Assembly (NCBI RefSeq): GCF_900105755.1
Contig: NZ_FNTQ01000001.1
Span: 8,990,001 to 9,054,000 of the forward strand
From: Streptomyces sp. Ag109_O5-10
GTDB lineage: Bacteria > Actinomycetota > Actinomycetes > Streptomycetales > Streptomycetaceae
DNA length: 64,000 nucleotides
Direction: 5' to 3'
Positions 24,617 through 33,609 of the stretch are shown one piece after another; positions within the stretch are counted from its first letter, which is position 1; every line of letters starts with the position of its first letter. The position numbers were made by a program, and so were the translations under genes. The notes below the pieces were generated by a model that did no database searches, had not been told where the DNA came from, and worked only from the letters and a program-made list of their open reading frames with translations.

Positions 24617-26137
24617 TCAGGCCTTGTCCTGCATGGAGCTTCGTGCGGGATTGCCCTGCTCGGCGGCCTTGGGGTCCTTGTCGTCGCCCTTGGCGCGGAC
24701 GCCGTCGGCGATGCGCTTGCCGATTGTCTCGTCGATGTTCGACCAGTACGTGAACGCGCGCTGGAGGACCGGCTCGCTCACGCCGTTGAGCAGATGCCCC
24801 ACGACGTTGTCCACCAGGCGGTCGCGGGCGGCGTCGTCCAGCACCTCCCGCACCATGGTGCCGGGCTGGCCCCAGTCGTCGTCCTCGGGGTGGGAGACGT
24901 ACGCGGCGCGGACGATCTCGCCGTCCGCCTCCCAGGTGGGCGGTGGGCCGAAGCGGGCGGGGTCGGCGGCGGGGCCGCCCTTGGAGTTCGGGGCGTACAC
25001 CGGGTCGGACGTCTTGCGGAAGGCCATCGCCCCGTCCTTGGAGTACGTGTGGACGTCGACGATGGGCGCGTTCACCGGGAGTTGCTGGTAGTTGGCGCCG
25101 ATCCGGTGCCGGTGGGCGTCCGCGTAGGAGAACAGCCGGGCCAGCAGCATGCGGTCCGGGCTGGGCCCGATCCCCGGAACGAAGTTGTTCGGCTGGAACG
25201 CGGCCTGCTCGATCTCGGCGTGGTTGTCGGTCGGATTGCGGTCCAGGGTCATCCGTCCGACCGGGACGAGCGGATAGTCACCGTGCGGCCACACCTTGGT
25301 GAGGTCGAACGGGTTGAAGCGGTAACCCGCGGCGTCCGCGTACGGCATGAGCTGCACGTACAGGGTCCAGCTGGGGAACTGGCCGTCACGGATGTGCTCG
25401 AACAGGTCGCGCATGTGGTAATCCGTGTCGACGGCGGCCATCTGGTCCGCCTCGTGCTGGGTGAAGAACTCGATGCCCTGGTCGGTCTTGAAGTGGTACT
25501 TCACCCAGAACCGTTCGCCCTTGGCGTTGATCCACATGTACGTGTGCGAGGTGTAGCCGTTCATGTGGCGCCAGGTCCGGGGGATGCCGCGGTCGCCCAT
25601 CAGCCAGGTCACCTGGTGGGCGGACTCCGGGGAGAGCGTCCAGAAGTCCCACTGCATGTCGTGGTCGCGCAGGTTGTTGTCCGCCCGGCGCTTCTGGGAC
25701 CGGATGAAGTGCTGGAACTTCATCGGGTCCTTCACGAAGAACACCGGCGTGTTGTTGCCGACCATGTCGTAGTTGCCCTGGCTGGTGTAGAACTTGATCG
25801 CGAAGCCGCGGGGGTCGCGCCAGGTGTCCGGGCTGCCTCGCTCACCGGCGACCGTCGAGAAGCGGATGACCAGGTCGGTGCGGGTGCCGGGCTGGAAGAG
25901 GCCGGCCATGGTGTAGGCGCTGACGTCCTCGGTCACCTCGAAGTGACCGAACGCGCCGCTCCCCTTGGCGTGCGGCTGGCGCTCGGGGATCCGCTCCCGG
26001 TTGAACTGTGCCATCTGCTCGATCAGATAGGCGTCCTGCAGCAGGACCGGTCCCCCGGGCCCCACGGTCAGCGAGTGCTCGTCGCTCTCGACGGGGGCAC
26101 CGGAGTCGGTCGTGGTGAGGGGTGGCTTCTGCGTCAT
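24617..26137 (-). CDS. monofunctional heme catalase
   Basis: A 506-residue cytosolic catalase that disproportionates hydrogen peroxide. The distal histidine is in RIPERQPHAKGSGAFG near residue 60, the conserved RDPRGFAIKFYT follows, the distal asparagine lies in MVGNNTPVFF, and the heme-ligating tyrosine is in RLFSYADAHRHR near residue 360. The length fits clade 3 small-subunit catalases. ATG 26137 gives the normal N-terminus. It is divergent from a small secreted peptide gene with a 339-bp gap. No operator for CatR or OxyR was recognised. I leave the symbol blank because Streptomyces carry several catalases. Confidence 0.93.
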   Translation of the reverse strand: MTQKPPLTTTDSGAPVESDEHSLTVGPGGPVLLQDAYLIEQMAQFNRERIPERQPHAKGSGAFGHFEVTEDVSAYTMAGLFQPGTRTDLVIRFSTVAGERGSPDTWRDPRGFAIKFYTSQGNYDMVGNNTPVFFVKDPMKFQHFIRSQKRRADNNLRDHDMQWDFWTLSPESAHQVTWLMGDRGIPRTWRHMNGYTSHTYMWINAKGERFWVKYHFKTDQGIEFFTQHEADQMAAVDTDYHMRDLFEHIRDGQFPSWTLYVQLMPYADAAGYRFNPFDLTKVWPHGDYPLVPVGRMTLDRNPTDNHAEIEQAAFQPNNFVPGIGPSPDRMLLARLFSYADAHRHRIGANYQQLPVNAPIVDVHTYSKDGAMAFRKTSDPVYAPNSKGGPAADPARFGPPPTWEADGEIVRAAYVSHPEDDDWGQPGTMVREVLDDAARDRLVDNVVGHLLNGVSEPVLQRAFTYWSNIDETIGKRIADGVRAKGDDKDPKAAEQGNPARSSMQDKA

Positions 26138-26476
26138 GACTCTGCCTTTCTCGGCGCGGAGCAGTGGATGCCGGTCCCTGCGGTGACCGGGGTCCGTGCG
26201 GAAACCGGGTCCTTGCGGTGTCCGGGGGCCGCCGACCGGTCGGGACATTGGAGGCCGCGCCCCGCAGTGGCGGGTGACCAGGCCCGGGCGAGGCAAACAC
26301 CGAGCGCCCGGCACCCGCCGCCCGAGCCCGCGCCGCGACGGCGGCGCGGCCCGGCTCTCCGGGATCCAGCGTGGTCCCACCGGGCCGGTGCCGCCACTCG
26401 GGGGCCGGGGACGAATTCCGGCAGGGGACGCCGCCGCCGGTCGTGTCCCCGGGCAGGGACGGTCGTTCCTCAGAGC
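26138..26476. other. divergent intergenic region, nothing recognised
   Basis: 339 bp between the catalase start and the small secreted peptide start. It is GC-rich with short inverted repeats but has no palindrome or promoter match that stands out. It must contain promoters for both genes. Confidence 0.4.
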
Positions 26477-26683
26477 ATGAAGAGGATCATCACTGCCGCC
26501 GCGCTCGCCCTGACGGGCGTGGCTCTCGCCGCCCCGGCCCACGCGGACGGAACCACCCCCGGCCCCTCCCGTGACCTCGCCACCAAGGTCGCCGGGGCGC
26601 TGCCCAAGGCCGCGGTGGCGGGTCTGAACGCGGCCGCCACGTCCATGGCCACCGGCATGCAGGACCGGCCCCCGGCCAAGTAG
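26477..26683 (+). CDS. small secreted peptide of unknown function
   Basis: A 68-residue precursor with a clear Sec signal (MKRIITAAALALTGVALAA, cleavage after AHA near residue 23). The mature part is about 45 residues, rich in Ala, Gly and Pro, without cysteines or repeats. I do not recognise a family. Signal-peptide quality, ATG start and typical codon use argue that it is real. It is divergent from catalase and could share stress control, but nothing in the sequence shows that. Confidence 0.65.
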   Translation: MKRIITAAALALTGVALAAPAHADGTTPGPSRDLATKVAGALPKAAVAGLNAAATSMATGMQDRPPAK

Positions 26684-26764
26684 ACGGGGACCGGCCCGTC
26701 AGGTCCGTCCGTGGCACGGGTCGGTCCGACCCCGACCCGGCTCGTTTCGCGACGGCCCGGGTCG

Positions 26765-26815
26765 GGCGGCGACCTCTGGGTTTGGCGGCGACCTCTCGGT
26801 CGGGGGCGACCTGTC
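26765..26815. repeat. three 18-19-bp near-repeats
   Basis: GGCGGCGACCTCT occurs at 26765 and 26784, and a variant (GGGGGCGACCTGT) about 18 bp later. It lies between the small peptide gene and the end of the convergent symporter gene. Function unknown; probably slippage. Confidence 0.5.
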
Positions 26816-26843
26816 CTGCCGGTACCTCCGTAGCTGACCGCTC

Positions 26844-28460
26844 CTACCGGGGCGAGGGGCCCGGGGGTGAGCCGGTCAGCAGGTGGCGCTCGTGGGACTC
26901 GTAGCGGCCGCGTTCACGGTCGGCGGCCCTCCGGCCGGCGAGGACGGTGGTGAGCCAGCCGGTGAGGAAGCCCGCGGGTACCGAGACGAGCGCGGGCGTG
27001 TTGTAGGGGAACCAGGCGAAGTCGGCGTCCGGGAACGCGGACAGCGGTGTCCCGGAGACCAGGGTGGTGCCGGGGGCCAGGGCGAGCACGGTCAGTGAGC
27101 CCACGACGAGAGTGGCGAGGAGCGCGGTGCGCGTGTAACGGCGCCAGAAAAGGGTGTAGAGGAGCGCGGGGGCGATCGCGGAGGCGCCGAGGGTGAAGGA
27201 GACGCTTGCCAGCGGCTGAAGGCTGCGGTGCTGGGCGAGGACGGCCAGCACGATGGTGGGGACGCCCACGGCGAGGGCGCAGCACCGGGCGAGAGCGAGT
27301 TCCCGGGCCGGTGCCGGGGGAGTGGCGCGGGACGCGGTCAGGTCGTGGGCGAGGGTGTTGGCGCAGGCCAGTGTCATGCTCGCGACGGAAGCGAGCAGGG
27401 TGAGGAAGACGGCGGTGGTGACGGTGGCGAAGAGCAGGCTCTCCGGCCGGGACAGGCCGGTTCCGAACGCGGCACGGGCACCCAGCAGGTAGGCGGTCGT
27501 GCCGTGCGCGTCGGCGGCGGCGATGCGGTCGTGACCGAGGAGCGCGGTCGCGCCCGTGCAGATCAGGGTGAGCATCAGGATGAACAGGGTCACCGAGGAG
27601 ACCGCCCAGGACATCGCCCGGCGGACCTGGCGCGGCGTGCCCGCCGTGTACATGCGCATGGTGACGTGCGGCAGGCAGGCGCCGCCCAGCACGATGGCGC
27701 CCTGGGTACTGGCCATGTCCAGCGCGGGGTGCGGGCTGCTGGAGTACTGCAGTCCCCAGGTCAGGTAGGCGTCCCCCGCTCCGCTGCGCGCGGCCGCCGC
27801 GTGGAACAGCGCCTGGGGCTGCCAGTCGAACGCGCGCAGGATCAGCACGCTCACGACCAGCCCCGAGCCGAGCAGCGCCACGGTCTTGATGATCTGGACC
27901 AGCGCGGTGCCGGGCATCCCGCCGAGCGCCGCGTAACTGATCATGAGGACCCCGGCCCCGGCCACGCACCCGTTCTGCATGCCGGGGTCGGTGAACCCGA
28001 GGACGTACGCCAGGAGTTCACCGACCCCGGCGAGCTGGACGACCATCATCGGCACCAGGGCGGCGAGGGTGACCAGGCAGGCCGTGACACGGACCGACCG
28101 GGCCGGGTGGCGGCGGGCCAGCGCGTCGCCCATGGTGTAGCGCCCGGTGTTGTGCAGGGGTTCCGCCAGCAGGAACATCAGCAACAGCAGCGACAGCAGG
28201 GCGCTGAGGGCGAGGACGATGCCGTCGTAGCCGCACAGGGCGATGATCCCACCGATGGTGAGGACGGTGGCGGCGGAGATGTAGTCACCGGCGACGGCCA
28301 GCCCGTTGCGCAACGGCGACAGGGACCGGTAGCCGGTGTAGAACTCGGCGAGGTCGTCCGCCTCCGGGCCGGTGAGCACGCAGAGCAGCAGGGTGAGGGC
28401 GACGACGGCGCAGAACGCGACGAGGGACCAGGACTGGGCGGAGCCGCCCAACCCGGTCAC
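26844..28460 (-). CDS. sodium/solute symporter (cation/acetate symporter-like)
   Basis: A 538-residue integral membrane protein of the SSS family with about 13 segments, closest in layout to ActP/VC_2705-type monocarboxylate symporters. Typical blocks are LAEFYTGYRSLSPLRNGLAVAGDYISAATVLTIGG near the N-terminus and SYAALGGMPGTALVQIIKTVALL in the middle. It would import acetate or a similar small acid with sodium. The GTG at 28460 overlaps the stop of the upstream DUF485 gene as GTGA, a pairing that is itself typical of acetate symporters. A longer frame to 28853 has no family support. Confidence 0.87.
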   Translation of the reverse strand: MTGLGGSAQSWSLVAFCAVVALTLLLCVLTGPEADDLAEFYTGYRSLSPLRNGLAVAGDYISAATVLTIGGIIALCGYDGIVLALSALLSLLLLMFLLAEPLHNTGRYTMGDALARRHPARSVRVTACLVTLAALVPMMVVQLAGVGELLAYVLGFTDPGMQNGCVAGAGVLMISYAALGGMPGTALVQIIKTVALLGSGLVVSVLILRAFDWQPQALFHAAAARSGAGDAYLTWGLQYSSSPHPALDMASTQGAIVLGGACLPHVTMRMYTAGTPRQVRRAMSWAVSSVTLFILMLTLICTGATALLGHDRIAAADAHGTTAYLLGARAAFGTGLSRPESLLFATVTTAVFLTLLASVASMTLACANTLAHDLTASRATPPAPARELALARCCALAVGVPTIVLAVLAQHRSLQPLASVSFTLGASAIAPALLYTLFWRRYTRTALLATLVVGSLTVLALAPGTTLVSGTPLSAFPDADFAWFPYNTPALVSVPAGFLTGWLTTVLAGRRAADRERGRYESHERHLLTGSPPGPSPR

Positions 28461-28894
28461 GGCGCCTGCTCCCGGTCCGCGACGGCCATGCCCGACTGGC
28501 GGCGTGCGCGCCGTGCCAGGGGATCCACGAAGCGGTGCGCGGCGGCCTCGTGGAGAAGGACCGCCAGCCAGGTCACCGGGATCTGGACCAGGGCCAGGAC
28601 CAGTCCGGTGGGCAGGCCGCCCGGACCCGGGCGGGTCATCAGGGCAGGCGCCTTGACGGTCAGGGTGAGGAAGGCGGCGAAGTAGCCGAGCGCGGTGATG
28701 GTCGCCACCCGCCGTTGCCAGCGGTACGCCCGCCGCAGCAGGCGCAGGGTGCGGTGGGCACCGGAGCGAGGGTTCGCCGGAGGGGTGTCGTACGGCTCCT
28801 CGCCGGTCGACCAGGCCGGGGACGGGCGGTCGTACGGGGTCGGGCGGCCGCAAGGGGAGCCGCCCGAGGGTAATTCAGGCACATCGTAGGACAT
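28457..28894 (-). CDS. DUF485 family membrane protein
   Basis: A 145-residue protein with a Pro- and acidic-rich cytoplasmic N-terminal half and two membrane segments in the second half (ATITALGYFAAFLTLTV and TGLVLALVQIPVTWLAVLL). This is the DUF485 pattern. Such proteins are almost always encoded next to an acetate-type SSS symporter and probably assist it. The stop codon overlaps the start of the symporter gene, so the two are translationally coupled. ATG 28894 gives the start MSYDVPEL. Confidence 0.85.
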   Translation of the reverse strand: MSYDVPELPSGGSPCGRPTPYDRPSPAWSTGEEPYDTPPANPRSGAHRTLRLLRRAYRWQRRVATITALGYFAAFLTLTVKAPALMTRPGPGGLPTGLVLALVQIPVTWLAVLLHEAAAHRFVDPLARRARRQSGMAVADREQAP

Positions 28895-29556
28895 TTCGGC
28901 AACTCCTGGGTGGGGACCGGGGCCGGTCGTGACGGGACGCGAGCAGGGAGGGCGGTTCGGCCGGCCGCACGCCGTGCGGCCGAGAGCTGGTGGGAAACCG
29001 TGTGCGCCGGTCGTCCGGGACGTCGTCTCGTGGGAGAGCGGTCGAGTGGGCAAAGCGCCATGGTCTCCGGCGTGGGCGCCGTTCGCCAGGGGTGCGGCCG
29101 GAGTCGACGGGGACAGCCCGCGGTGCGCGGGGCTGACGTCGGGATCTGAGCCAGGAGGTGATGAAGCATGGGCGGAGCGCGCGGTGGCGCGATTGTTTCG
29201 AAAAGTGCGCCGTCGCACACCTCATGAGCCCCGGCCCGCGCGGCGGTTGGTCCGCCCGTGCGGGGCGCGGCTGTGACACACCTCATGGGTGGCGTGGGTC
29301 TCGTCCGGCGGCCCGATCCGTACGTCCTTCAACTTCCGCAAGACGCACGGGCTTTGCTCGGCAACGATCTCGGCGGTGCGGTCCGGGGGCCTCGAGGGCC
29401 AACGGCCGGAGGGAACTTTCATGCCGTTATGGGGACATGAGGCCGCCGGGGAGTTGCCGTATGCGAAGTACATTGCAATGGCAGTGTCTTGGCCTCAAGT
29501 CCCTGCAATCGGGGGTGATTCGGACACTTCACTCATTTAATGGCTTTCTGTGAAAG
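28895..29556. other. intergenic region with a perfect Shine-Dalgarno before a tiny ORF
   Basis: About 660 bp without a recognised gene. At 29154-29163 AGGAGGTGAT, a full complement to the 16S rRNA tail, precedes ATG 29168 and a 19-codon ORF to 29227. An overlapping longer frame from 29161 runs to 29553. The word CACACCTCATG recurs near 29216 and 29276. The last 100 bp before 29556 are AT-rich and probably contain the promoter of the type III polyketide synthase gene. Confidence 0.4.
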
Positions 29557-30750
29557 ATGCGTGCTATGAGCGCCTATCTGACTCCTCCAGCCGTCCTCCA
29601 AGGCGAACATGACGTGAAGACCGGCGAGATCCTCGCGGAGGTGCGCAGCCGGCATCCGCAGGCGACGTGGCTCTCCCGGATCGACGGCATCGCCGCGAGC
29701 ACGGGGATCGACTCCCGCGGGTGGATGCTGCCGCTGGAGACGGCCGCGGCCCCCGGCAGCGGGTCGGGCCTGCGAACTCCCCGTGCCGGCCAGGCCCGTA
29801 CGGCCCTGGCCGGCAGCGGGTTCACCGAGCGTGAGGTGAACCGCGCGATCGCAGCGCTGGAGGCCATACCGGCCCCGCAGACCGTCCAGGAGCGCACCGC
29901 GCCGGCCTGGGCGGCCGTGCAGACGTACGGGGAACGCGCGGCCCGTGACGCCCTCCGGGCCGCCGGACTGGACACCTCCGACGTCGACTGCGTGATCACC
30001 AGCCACTCCACCACTCCGGCCCTGCCGGGACTGGACCTCTCCCTCCTCAACCGCCTCGAACTGCCCGCCGACGTACTGCTGCTGCCGGCCACCCAGTGGG
30101 CCTGCATCGCCGGCACCCGGTCGCTGGCACTCGCGGCCGACCTGGTCGCCGCGGACCCCGACCGGGTGGTGCTGGTCGTGATATCGGAGGCGCTGAGCAC
30201 CACCTACCAGCCGGCCGACGACACGCTGGAGTCGCTGATCGTGCGGCTCCTGTTCGCGGACACCGCCGTCGCCGTGGTGGTCACCGGCCGCCCCCGGCCG
30301 GAGTCGGTCCTGCGCCTGGACGCGGCCTGGCACCACACCCTGCCCGGCACCACCGACCTGCACCGGCTGGAGACCCGGGAGGACGGCACCCACTTCGTGA
30401 TGGACCGTCGAGGGCCGCGCGCGGTCCAGCAGACGGTGGCCGCGATGTGGGAGTGGCTGCGCGCACGCCACCAGGACGACGGGCGCTCCTGGCATCCCGA
30501 TCTGCTGCTCGCGCATCCCGGCGGGACGCGGGTGCTGGAGTACATGGAGCAGACGATGCCCGACAGCTGGCCGGAGGGGCTGCTGGCCTACAGTCGTGAC
30601 AGCTACACCTCGGGCAACCGCGGCGGAGCCGCCGTACTCGACATCCTGCGCCGCGCCCACGACGCGGGACAGAAGCCTGGCAGCCGTACGGTGCTGTACG
30701 CGGCCGCGCCCGGGCTCACGGCCACGGCACTGGAAGGCGAGTGGCTGTAG
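29557..30750 (+). CDS. type III polyketide synthase (chalcone synthase-like)
   Basis: A 397-residue homodimeric ketosynthase-type enzyme that extends a starter acyl-CoA with malonyl units and cyclises the product. The catalytic triad is intact: Cys183 in ATQWACIAGTRSLALA, His320 in LLAHPGGTRVLE and Asn354 in SGNRGGAAVLDIL. The overall pattern resembles Streptomyces alkylpyrone/germicidin-type synthases more than the RppA tetrahydroxynaphthalene synthase, but I cannot fix the product. ATG 29566 (nine bases downstream) is an equally likely start. There is no methyltransferase, oxygenase or P450 beside it, so it is an orphan biosynthetic gene. Confidence 0.88.
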   Translation: MRAMSAYLTPPAVLQGEHDVKTGEILAEVRSRHPQATWLSRIDGIAASTGIDSRGWMLPLETAAAPGSGSGLRTPRAGQARTALAGSGFTEREVNRAIAALEAIPAPQTVQERTAPAWAAVQTYGERAARDALRAAGLDTSDVDCVITSHSTTPALPGLDLSLLNRLELPADVLLLPATQWACIAGTRSLALAADLVAADPDRVVLVVISEALSTTYQPADDTLESLIVRLLFADTAVAVVVTGRPRPESVLRLDAAWHHTLPGTTDLHRLETREDGTHFVMDRRGPRAVQQTVAAMWEWLRARHQDDGRSWHPDLLLAHPGGTRVLEYMEQTMPDSWPEGLLAYSRDSYTSGNRGGAAVLDILRRAHDAGQKPGSRTVLYAAAPGLTATALEGEWL

Positions 30751-30760
30751 CGGAAGGCCC

Positions 30761-30777
30761 GCCGCGCTCCTCGCGGC
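30761..30777. terminator. short hairpin between convergent genes
   Basis: GCCGCG / CGCGGC, 5-nt loop, in the 34-bp gap between the polyketide synthase and the phosphatase gene ends. Confidence 0.4.
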
Positions 30778-30784
30778 ACCTTCG

Positions 30785-32926
30785 CTACCCCTCGAGTTCC
30801 GCCCACACGGCCTTGCCGGTGTCGGTCCACCGCACGCCCCAGCGCGTGGTCAGCTTGTGGACGACCTGCAGACCCCGCCCGCCGTCGTCGAGCAGGTCAC
30901 CGCGGCGCAGCCGCGGTCGGCCGTTGCCGCTGTCGCCGACCTCGCAGGTCAGCCGGGATCCGGCCCGCACCAGCCGGACCGTGACGGGCCCGGTGCCGAA
31001 CCGGACGGCGTTGGTGACCAGTTCGCTCAGTACCAGCAGCGCGCCGTCCCGGGCCTGTTCGCCCAGGTGCCAACGCCGCAGCAGGGGAGCGGCCAGGGTG
31101 CGGGCGCGGGCGGCGGTGTCGTCACGGGCGGGCAGCCGCCAGGTGGCGGTGTCCCGGCCGCGGCGCCCGGCCATCCGGGCCAGCAGCAGCGTGACGTCGT
31201 CGCGCAGCGGCTCCGGCGGGCCCAGCCGGGCGACCACGCGACGCGCGGCCTGCTGCAGGTCGTCCCAGGGATGCACCTCGCGCACCACGTCCGTCAGCCG
31301 GCCGATGCCGTCGTCGATCGAGGCCGCCGGATCCTCCACCAGGCCGTCGGTGTAGAGGACGAGGAGCGAGCCGGGCGGCGCGGCGAACTCGTGCACCTCG
31401 AACGGCTCCCGTACGACGAACTCCGCGCCGAGGGCCGGGTGCGGCTGCGCATCGAGGGTGCCGGCGGAACCGTCGGGAAGCACGAGGACCGGGGGCAGGT
31501 GGCCGGCGTTGGAGATCAGCACCCGGTGGTCGACCGGATCGTAGACCGCGATGCAGCACGTCGAGCCCAGCGCGCTGTACCCGGCCGCGAGGCCCGCGTC
31601 GGTGTCGTCCAGCAGCGTGACCGTCTCGTCCAGCCGCTCGAGCACCTCCCCGGGGCCCAGCCCCGCCGACAGCAGGGCCCTCGCCTCCATGCTCAGCTGG
31701 CCCATGGCCGCCGCGGCCCCCAGGCCGTGCCCCACGACGTCACCGACCACCAGCGCGGTGCGGTCCCCCGGCAGCGGAAAGCTGTTCACCCAGTCACCGC
31801 CGACGCCCGCGCTGTCCGGGGTGGTGGGCTCGTAGACACTGGCGACCTCGATGGTGTCGCTGCCCGCCCGCGGCAGCAGCCGGCGCTGCAGGGCCAGCAC
31901 CTGGGCGTGCTCACGCTGGTGCTGGCGGGCCAGGTCCACGTGCCGGGCGGTCTTCGCCACGAGTTCCTGCAGGTCGAGCAGTTCGCCGTCGTCGAAGGGA
32001 CACTCCGGCCGCCGCCAGACCTCCGTCACGCCCAGCACGATGGGACCCTGGGTGCCCTCCGGCCCTTCCACGACCAGCGGGATGCAGGCGACGCTCACCG
32101 GCCGGTTGCCGGGCACCAGGGCGCGCACCAGCTGCGGATCGTCCAGCGCCCGCTCGATCGCCGCACGGTCCGGGATGACGACGGCCTGCGGAACGTCGTC
32201 GCGCATGACCGCACCGGCCAGCAGGCTGCTCGCCTCACGGGGGAGGTTGTCCCCGGGCGTCAGGTATCCCTCGGGCCAGGCCCGGTCCGGCACCAGGGCC
32301 GCCCGCCGCAGCCGGATGCGGTCCTGTGCCTGCTCGGTGACCGCCTCGCCGGTCCACACGGCGTAGTCGAGGTTGACGGCGGCCACGTCTCCCCAGGCCA
32401 GCAGGGACTGGGCCAGGGACTGCGCGGTCTCCCCGATGTCCAGGGACGTGCCGATCGCGGTGGCCGAGGCGTACAGGTGCAGCCGCTTGGCCATGGCGAT
32501 CAGCGAGACCGTCAGGCCGTCCTGCGGCGGTGCGGCCGGCAGGATGCTCATCGAGACCACCAGCTCTGACCCGTCCCTCCGCCGCAGGCGCTGCACCCGG
32601 GCGACATGCGCCTCCCGCGTCTCGAGGACCCGCAGCAGCCGCTTCGTGACCGTCGGCACGTCCCCGGGCGGCAGCAGGTCGGCGAAGGCCGTCCCCGGCG
32701 CGGCACTCACCCCCGCGAACGGGGCCGCGTCCAGGTTGGAACCGGTGATCCGCAGATCCCGGCCGAGACCGACCACTCCGAGGATCCGTTCCCCGCCGTC
32801 GGTCTCGCCGGCGGCCCCCGGGGCGCCCTCCTCGTCCACCGCCTTCGCTCCGCCCTTCGGGATGTAATCCCCCAGGGCGCCGCTGACCGTGTCGAACGGC
32901 GAAGCAGAGGAGGGTGTGGGGTCCAT
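30785..32926 (-). CDS. PAS-GAF-PP2C (SpoIIE) phosphatase with ATPase domain
   Basis: A 713-residue multidomain signalling protein typical of Streptomyces. A PAS sensor lies at about residues 45-160 and a GAF domain at 165-340. A SpoIIE-type PP2C phosphatase domain follows at 360-575, with the metal motifs VGGDWVNSF and VGDVVGHGLGAA. A GHKL ATPase domain covers 590-713, with the N-box SELVTNAVRFG and DDGGRGLQVV. Such proteins dephosphorylate anti-sigma-factor antagonists, and the ATPase domain can act as an anti-sigma kinase in a SigF/SigB-like partner switch. No sigma or antagonist gene is adjacent. ATG 32926 is chosen; a longer frame to 33013 is possible. Confidence 0.87.
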   Translation of the reverse strand: MDPTPSSASPFDTVSGALGDYIPKGGAKAVDEEGAPGAAGETDGGERILGVVGLGRDLRITGSNLDAAPFAGVSAAPGTAFADLLPPGDVPTVTKRLLRVLETREAHVARVQRLRRRDGSELVVSMSILPAAPPQDGLTVSLIAMAKRLHLYASATAIGTSLDIGETAQSLAQSLLAWGDVAAVNLDYAVWTGEAVTEQAQDRIRLRRAALVPDRAWPEGYLTPGDNLPREASSLLAGAVMRDDVPQAVVIPDRAAIERALDDPQLVRALVPGNRPVSVACIPLVVEGPEGTQGPIVLGVTEVWRRPECPFDDGELLDLQELVAKTARHVDLARQHQREHAQVLALQRRLLPRAGSDTIEVASVYEPTTPDSAGVGGDWVNSFPLPGDRTALVVGDVVGHGLGAAAAMGQLSMEARALLSAGLGPGEVLERLDETVTLLDDTDAGLAAGYSALGSTCCIAVYDPVDHRVLISNAGHLPPVLVLPDGSAGTLDAQPHPALGAEFVVREPFEVHEFAAPPGSLLVLYTDGLVEDPAASIDDGIGRLTDVVREVHPWDDLQQAARRVVARLGPPEPLRDDVTLLLARMAGRRGRDTATWRLPARDDTAARARTLAAPLLRRWHLGEQARDGALLVLSELVTNAVRFGTGPVTVRLVRAGSRLTCEVGDSGNGRPRLRRGDLLDDGGRGLQVVHKLTTRWGVRWTDTGKAVWAELEG

Positions 32927-33331
32927 GCAGCTCACACAGCTCGCTGACTCCGGCGCGTACCGGCAGATCTTCCCGGGTCCGTGCGGGCAGGCCCCGAGGA
33001 CCCGCTCCCGCACATCTCATGGGTAACACAAATACCCTGCTCACCGAAGGGATAAAAGTGATCAAAACGACACAAGGCGCCAGTAACGTCGACAATCATC
33101 CCTTGATGCCCGTGGTTCGCAACCCGCGGCGTCCTGCTCGCCCTGGCGTGGGCGCTGCCCTCAGGGCCGCTCCGGTGCGCAGGTCGCGCCGCTGGGGCGG
33201 ACATCGTGCATGTCCCGTCCCTGAAGCAGAAAATCCGAGGCCCGGCGCTGCGCGGCGGCACCGGGGATGATTGGCTGGCCCCGGCCGATTCCCACCCGAC
33301 CCGGCTCCGCCGGCAGGAGGACCCCGCAGTC
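32927..33331. other. divergent intergenic region between SpoIIE-phosphatase and DUF4177 genes
   Basis: About 400 bp. The part around 33015-33110 is AT-rich and probably holds the phosphatase gene promoter. A weak inverted repeat, GGGTA-N7-TACCC, lies at 33021-33037. No coding frame is supported. Confidence 0.4.
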
Positions 33332-33547
33332 ATGAGCAGTGCCTACGCGTACGAATACAAGGTCGTCACCTTCCGGGAGTCGCTGATCGGCGACGCGCTC
33401 GACAGCGACAAGCTGGAGAAGGTCCTCAACAAGCACGCCGAGGACGGCTGGGCCCTCAAGGCCATCACCTCCGCCGACGTCAAGGGCCGCATAGGTCCCG
33501 GAGCCGTCGAGGGCCTGCTCCTTACCTTCGAACGCCCGCGCGGCTGA
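33332..33547 (+). CDS. DUF4177 family small protein
   Basis: A 71-residue protein with the DUF4177 pattern (YEYKVVTFRES at the start, KVLNKHAEDGWALKAIT in the middle, LLLTFERP at the end). The family has no established function; many members are small cytoplasmic alpha/beta proteins. A good ribosome site (AGGAGG at 33315-33320) precedes ATG 33332. It is monocistronic and is followed by a very strong terminator. Confidence 0.85.
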   Translation: MSSAYAYEYKVVTFRESLIGDALDSDKLEKVLNKHAEDGWALKAITSADVKGRIGPGAVEGLLLTFERPRG

Positions 33548-33570
33548 CCGGAACACAGCCGGCCGCAACC

Positions 33571-33609
33571 CGAACGCCCCCCGACCCGCCGAGGTCCGGG
33601 GGGCGTTCG
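33571..33609. terminator. strong terminator after DUF4177 gene
   Basis: A perfect 13-bp stem (CGAACGCCCCCCG / CGGGGGGCGTTCG) with a 13-nt loop, 24 bp after the stop codon. Confidence 0.8.

Noticed and set aside
29158..29553. 131-codon frame overlapping the tiny ORF with the strong ribosome site
   Set aside because: The composition is Arg/Ser-rich and low-quality, and no domain or conserved motif is visible; kept only as part of the region note.
33021..33037. GGGTA-N7-TACCC inverted repeat upstream of the SpoIIE phosphatase
   Set aside because: Five-base arms are expected by chance in a window of this size.
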